Assembly: GCA_024362935.1 (NCBI GenBank)
Contig: JANCRA010000019.1
Coordinates: forward strand, 4,150,501-4,214,500
From: Setophaga petechia
Taxonomy: Eukaryota; Chordata; Aves; Passeriformes; Parulidae
DNA: 64,000 bases
Direction: 5' to 3'
This document shows, in pieces, positions 61,801 through 64,000 of the stretch (position 1 is its first letter; each line of letters opens with the position of its first letter). A model generated the notes under the pieces. That model worked only from the letters and a program-made list of their open reading frames with translations, made no database searches and was not told where the DNA came from. The position numbers and the translations under genes are program-made.

Positions 61801-64000
61801 GTTTCAACATCATGCTATATGTACAATGCCCTGCTTGAAATAAACAGGATGACAATATAGAAAAACTGTTACTAATTTTACATACAAAAAAACCCGTTTA
61901 ATAGTTAAGAGCAATAAATAAAGTTGTTACAAAAGCAGTGAGATTGACTATGCCTGAATCCCACTGGATCTGCAACCTTTGTCTTCTAAATCACCACTGT
62001 AAGAATCTAAATTTTTTCTACATTCCCTATAATTCCACGTAGCAGAGAATGTGGGCTAGCTATGCCTAAGCCACCCGGCTAATCAGCTATCACTAAACAG
62101 CACATAGAAGATTTTCCTCATGTTCATTTAGTATCTCTTCCAAGCCATGGATTTCCACAGAATAGTAAACAATTTCTTTATGTTTTCAATTTTTATCCAC
62201 CTTTCACTTTTTGTTCCAAAGTTAACAAGGGTGAGAATCAAGATTTTTCATAGCTTAGAAGACTTAAGAAATTCAGATCCCTATATCCTGTGGCTTTTAC
62301 TAAGGAACAAAACAAAATGCTCACTAAATGAGATTTTTTCCAAGAATAACAGAGTAGTTTTATCAACAATAACCTCATCCAAATAAATAAATCAACTATT
62401 TATGAAAAGCCCCAAAGAACTGGTTATAGGGAATAAACTGAAAAATTTATTTGGCTGCAATGTTCAAAGACTAGAGGGTTAAGATACACAGAACTCACTG
62501 AAGTTCAGCATGTGTTTAACATCTGATTACTTAGGTCTATCTGAAAAGCTGACAGCTTTTCTTTCTTAAATTTATACCCCACCATGACATACAATAATTT
62601 TAAACTAGAACAGGGGAACCAGACTTATCATTAGAGGAGCTGCATTCACTGATGAAGCTACCTGCTTACAGTGTATTCAAAATACCACAGCCATGCTGAA
62701 TTAAGACAACAAAAAACTTTAGGATAGAACCCACTTCAACAAATTCTTCAACCCAAGTTATCCTCTGATTTAAGTCTTCTACTTCTCTCCTGGGCTCAAT
62801 GTTACAAATTAAGTGAACTCTGGAGGAGCAGTATCAGCAGTAAAGAAAACAATAGCTATTAAAATTTACTAATGCAGTGTAGGATTAGTATGGTTGCAGG
62901 TGTTGAGAACAATTGAAGGAGGACTGGAGCCAGAGTCACGGCAGAGCAGCACAGGAACCCCAGGAGAACCCACAAAACCACCTGCTCTGCTGAGGAGCTG
63001 CACTGCTCACTGCACCTCCTCCTTCAAACAAACACCCCCATGACTCCAAAACTAGATTTTGTGAGACCCACTAAAACAACCACCACGACCAGAAAGCCCC
63101 TGGGTAAAAGGCTGTGCACAAACCTCCTCCACCTGCTTTGTCTTTCGATGGTCCCAGCCTGGACTCGCTCCAGTTGCCAGCAAAGCAGACACAGCTCCCC
63201 TGCCCACATGTTCCCACCTTCCCGGCCTCCCAGCACTGGGGCTCTGCTCCACCCTTCCCAGGCACTCAGTGTGCCCTGCCCTGTGCTAGAACCTTCCACC
63301 CACCCCAATGGCAACTCTCTGCTCCAGGGCAGCTGCTGCCCTGCTTTTATTCCTTAATAGATGGAGCGGTGAGCAGGCGGTGCTGGGAGGTTTGTCATCG
63401 TGGGAACAGGGAAATGCCATAGCTGTGCCTCCTCCTGATGCATGAACCAGCTGTGAGATGGCAGGTAAGTGTCCTAAAGAAAAGCCACCAACCTGCCTGT
63501 TGGGTAGCTCTTCTGTCCCCTGAAGCTGCCTTCTGTATCATCAGGAGGGAAAGGTAATGCTGGAAAAAGCAGATTTTTATTCTAGTTTTCCCAATGCAAT
63601 GGCTGTAAGTAGCAGGAATATCAGCTGAGTGTGTACGCCTTTAAATGGAACAAAATAATTCTTTTTCATAATGTAAATTCATGATAAGGTTTATGCTCAT
63701 GCATTTTCCTAGGCATTGCTTTGAGGGTGGAGGTTCAAAAACAATTTAAAAAAATGTACATCAATATGTGTTTAAGGAGGACAAAATTTCCATTTTCCAG
63801 CCACGTTCCTGATAGTTTTTAACAGCTAAAACCACAACTTTTGAATAATTTGGATATGCACTACATCTTTCTCTGTCACTTTGTTGTTTTTTTTTTTATT
63901 TTATTTTAAAGGACATTATAGAACATAAGGAGTTTTGCAACTGTAAAAGCTATTCCTGTCTTGTAAACAATCTCAGCTTCTGCACCTATGACACCAAACA
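58802..64000. other. Intergenic stretch to the window end; no gene recognised
   Basis: 58802-59060 is GC-rich flank of tRNA copy 4. 59060-62880 is AT-rich and unremarkable apart from the duplication at 60675. 62900-63450 is GC-richer, with open frames of about 100 codons on both strands that resemble no family I know. In other vertebrates UBE2V2 follows MCM4; I found no UBE2V2 exon here, so it probably lies further on. Confidence 0.5.
60675..60726. repeat. 26-bp-period tandem duplication in the intergenic region
   Basis: TATTTAAAGCAT(G/T)GAAGGAAA occurs twice, 26 bp apart, with a few substitutions. Confidence 0.75.

Noticed and set aside
58802..64000. Search for UBE2V2, the gene after MCM4 in other vertebrates
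   Set aside because: No exon encoding recognisable UBE2V2 sequence was found, so none is annotated.

Overview
The window is a vertebrate nuclear locus, almost certainly from a bird. Two widely spaced, intron-rich genes lie head to head. The interspersed repeats are avian in type: CR1 retrotransposon tails ending in ATTCTGTGA-like motifs, and solo LTRs of the bird ERVL and ERVK kinds. The species cannot be fixed from the sequence; the LTR types would fit a neoavian, possibly a passerine.

Positions 1-40834, minus strand: the 5' half of PRKDC, the catalytic subunit of DNA-dependent protein kinase. I could place 47 exons (exon 1 at 40693-40834; exon 47 cut by the window edge at 1-45). Joined, they give one unbroken frame of 2086 codons, and every intron has GT-AG ends. 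This is the HEAT-repeat half of the protein and stops just after the PQR phosphorylation cluster. The FAT and kinase parts lie outside the window. The introns hold CR1 fragments, one sense-oriented solo LTR 32 nt upstream of exon 15, short tandem duplications and AT-rich DNA.

Positions 40835-42124: the shared PRKDC/MCM4 promoter interval. Two GC/CpG-rich blocks are separated by a CR1 insertion of about 500 bp. On the MCM4 side there is an inverted CCAAT box and a perfect E2F motif.

Positions 42125-52295, plus strand: complete MCM4, a subunit of the MCM2-7 replicative helicase (16 coding exons, 860 codons plus stop), with a probable non-coding first exon and a canonical poly(A) signal at 52775. 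Its introns carry a CR1 with a decayed reverse-transcriptase tail and an antisense ERVK-like LTR.

Positions 52800-64000: intergenic. It contains a solo ERVL LTR with a perfect 5-bp target-site duplication (54418-54988) and four identical tRNA-Ala(AGC) genes (55261-58801; three minus, one plus). The remaining DNA is mostly AT-rich and I recognise no gene in it.

The pairing is functionally coherent: MCM4 unwinds DNA at S-phase forks, PRKDC repairs double-strand breaks by end joining, and they share a promoter interval. I found no new gene system. The observations most worth checking are the repeat-split promoter, two mutually exclusive hairpins in the MCM4 3'UTR, and the LTR pressed against PRKDC exon 15.
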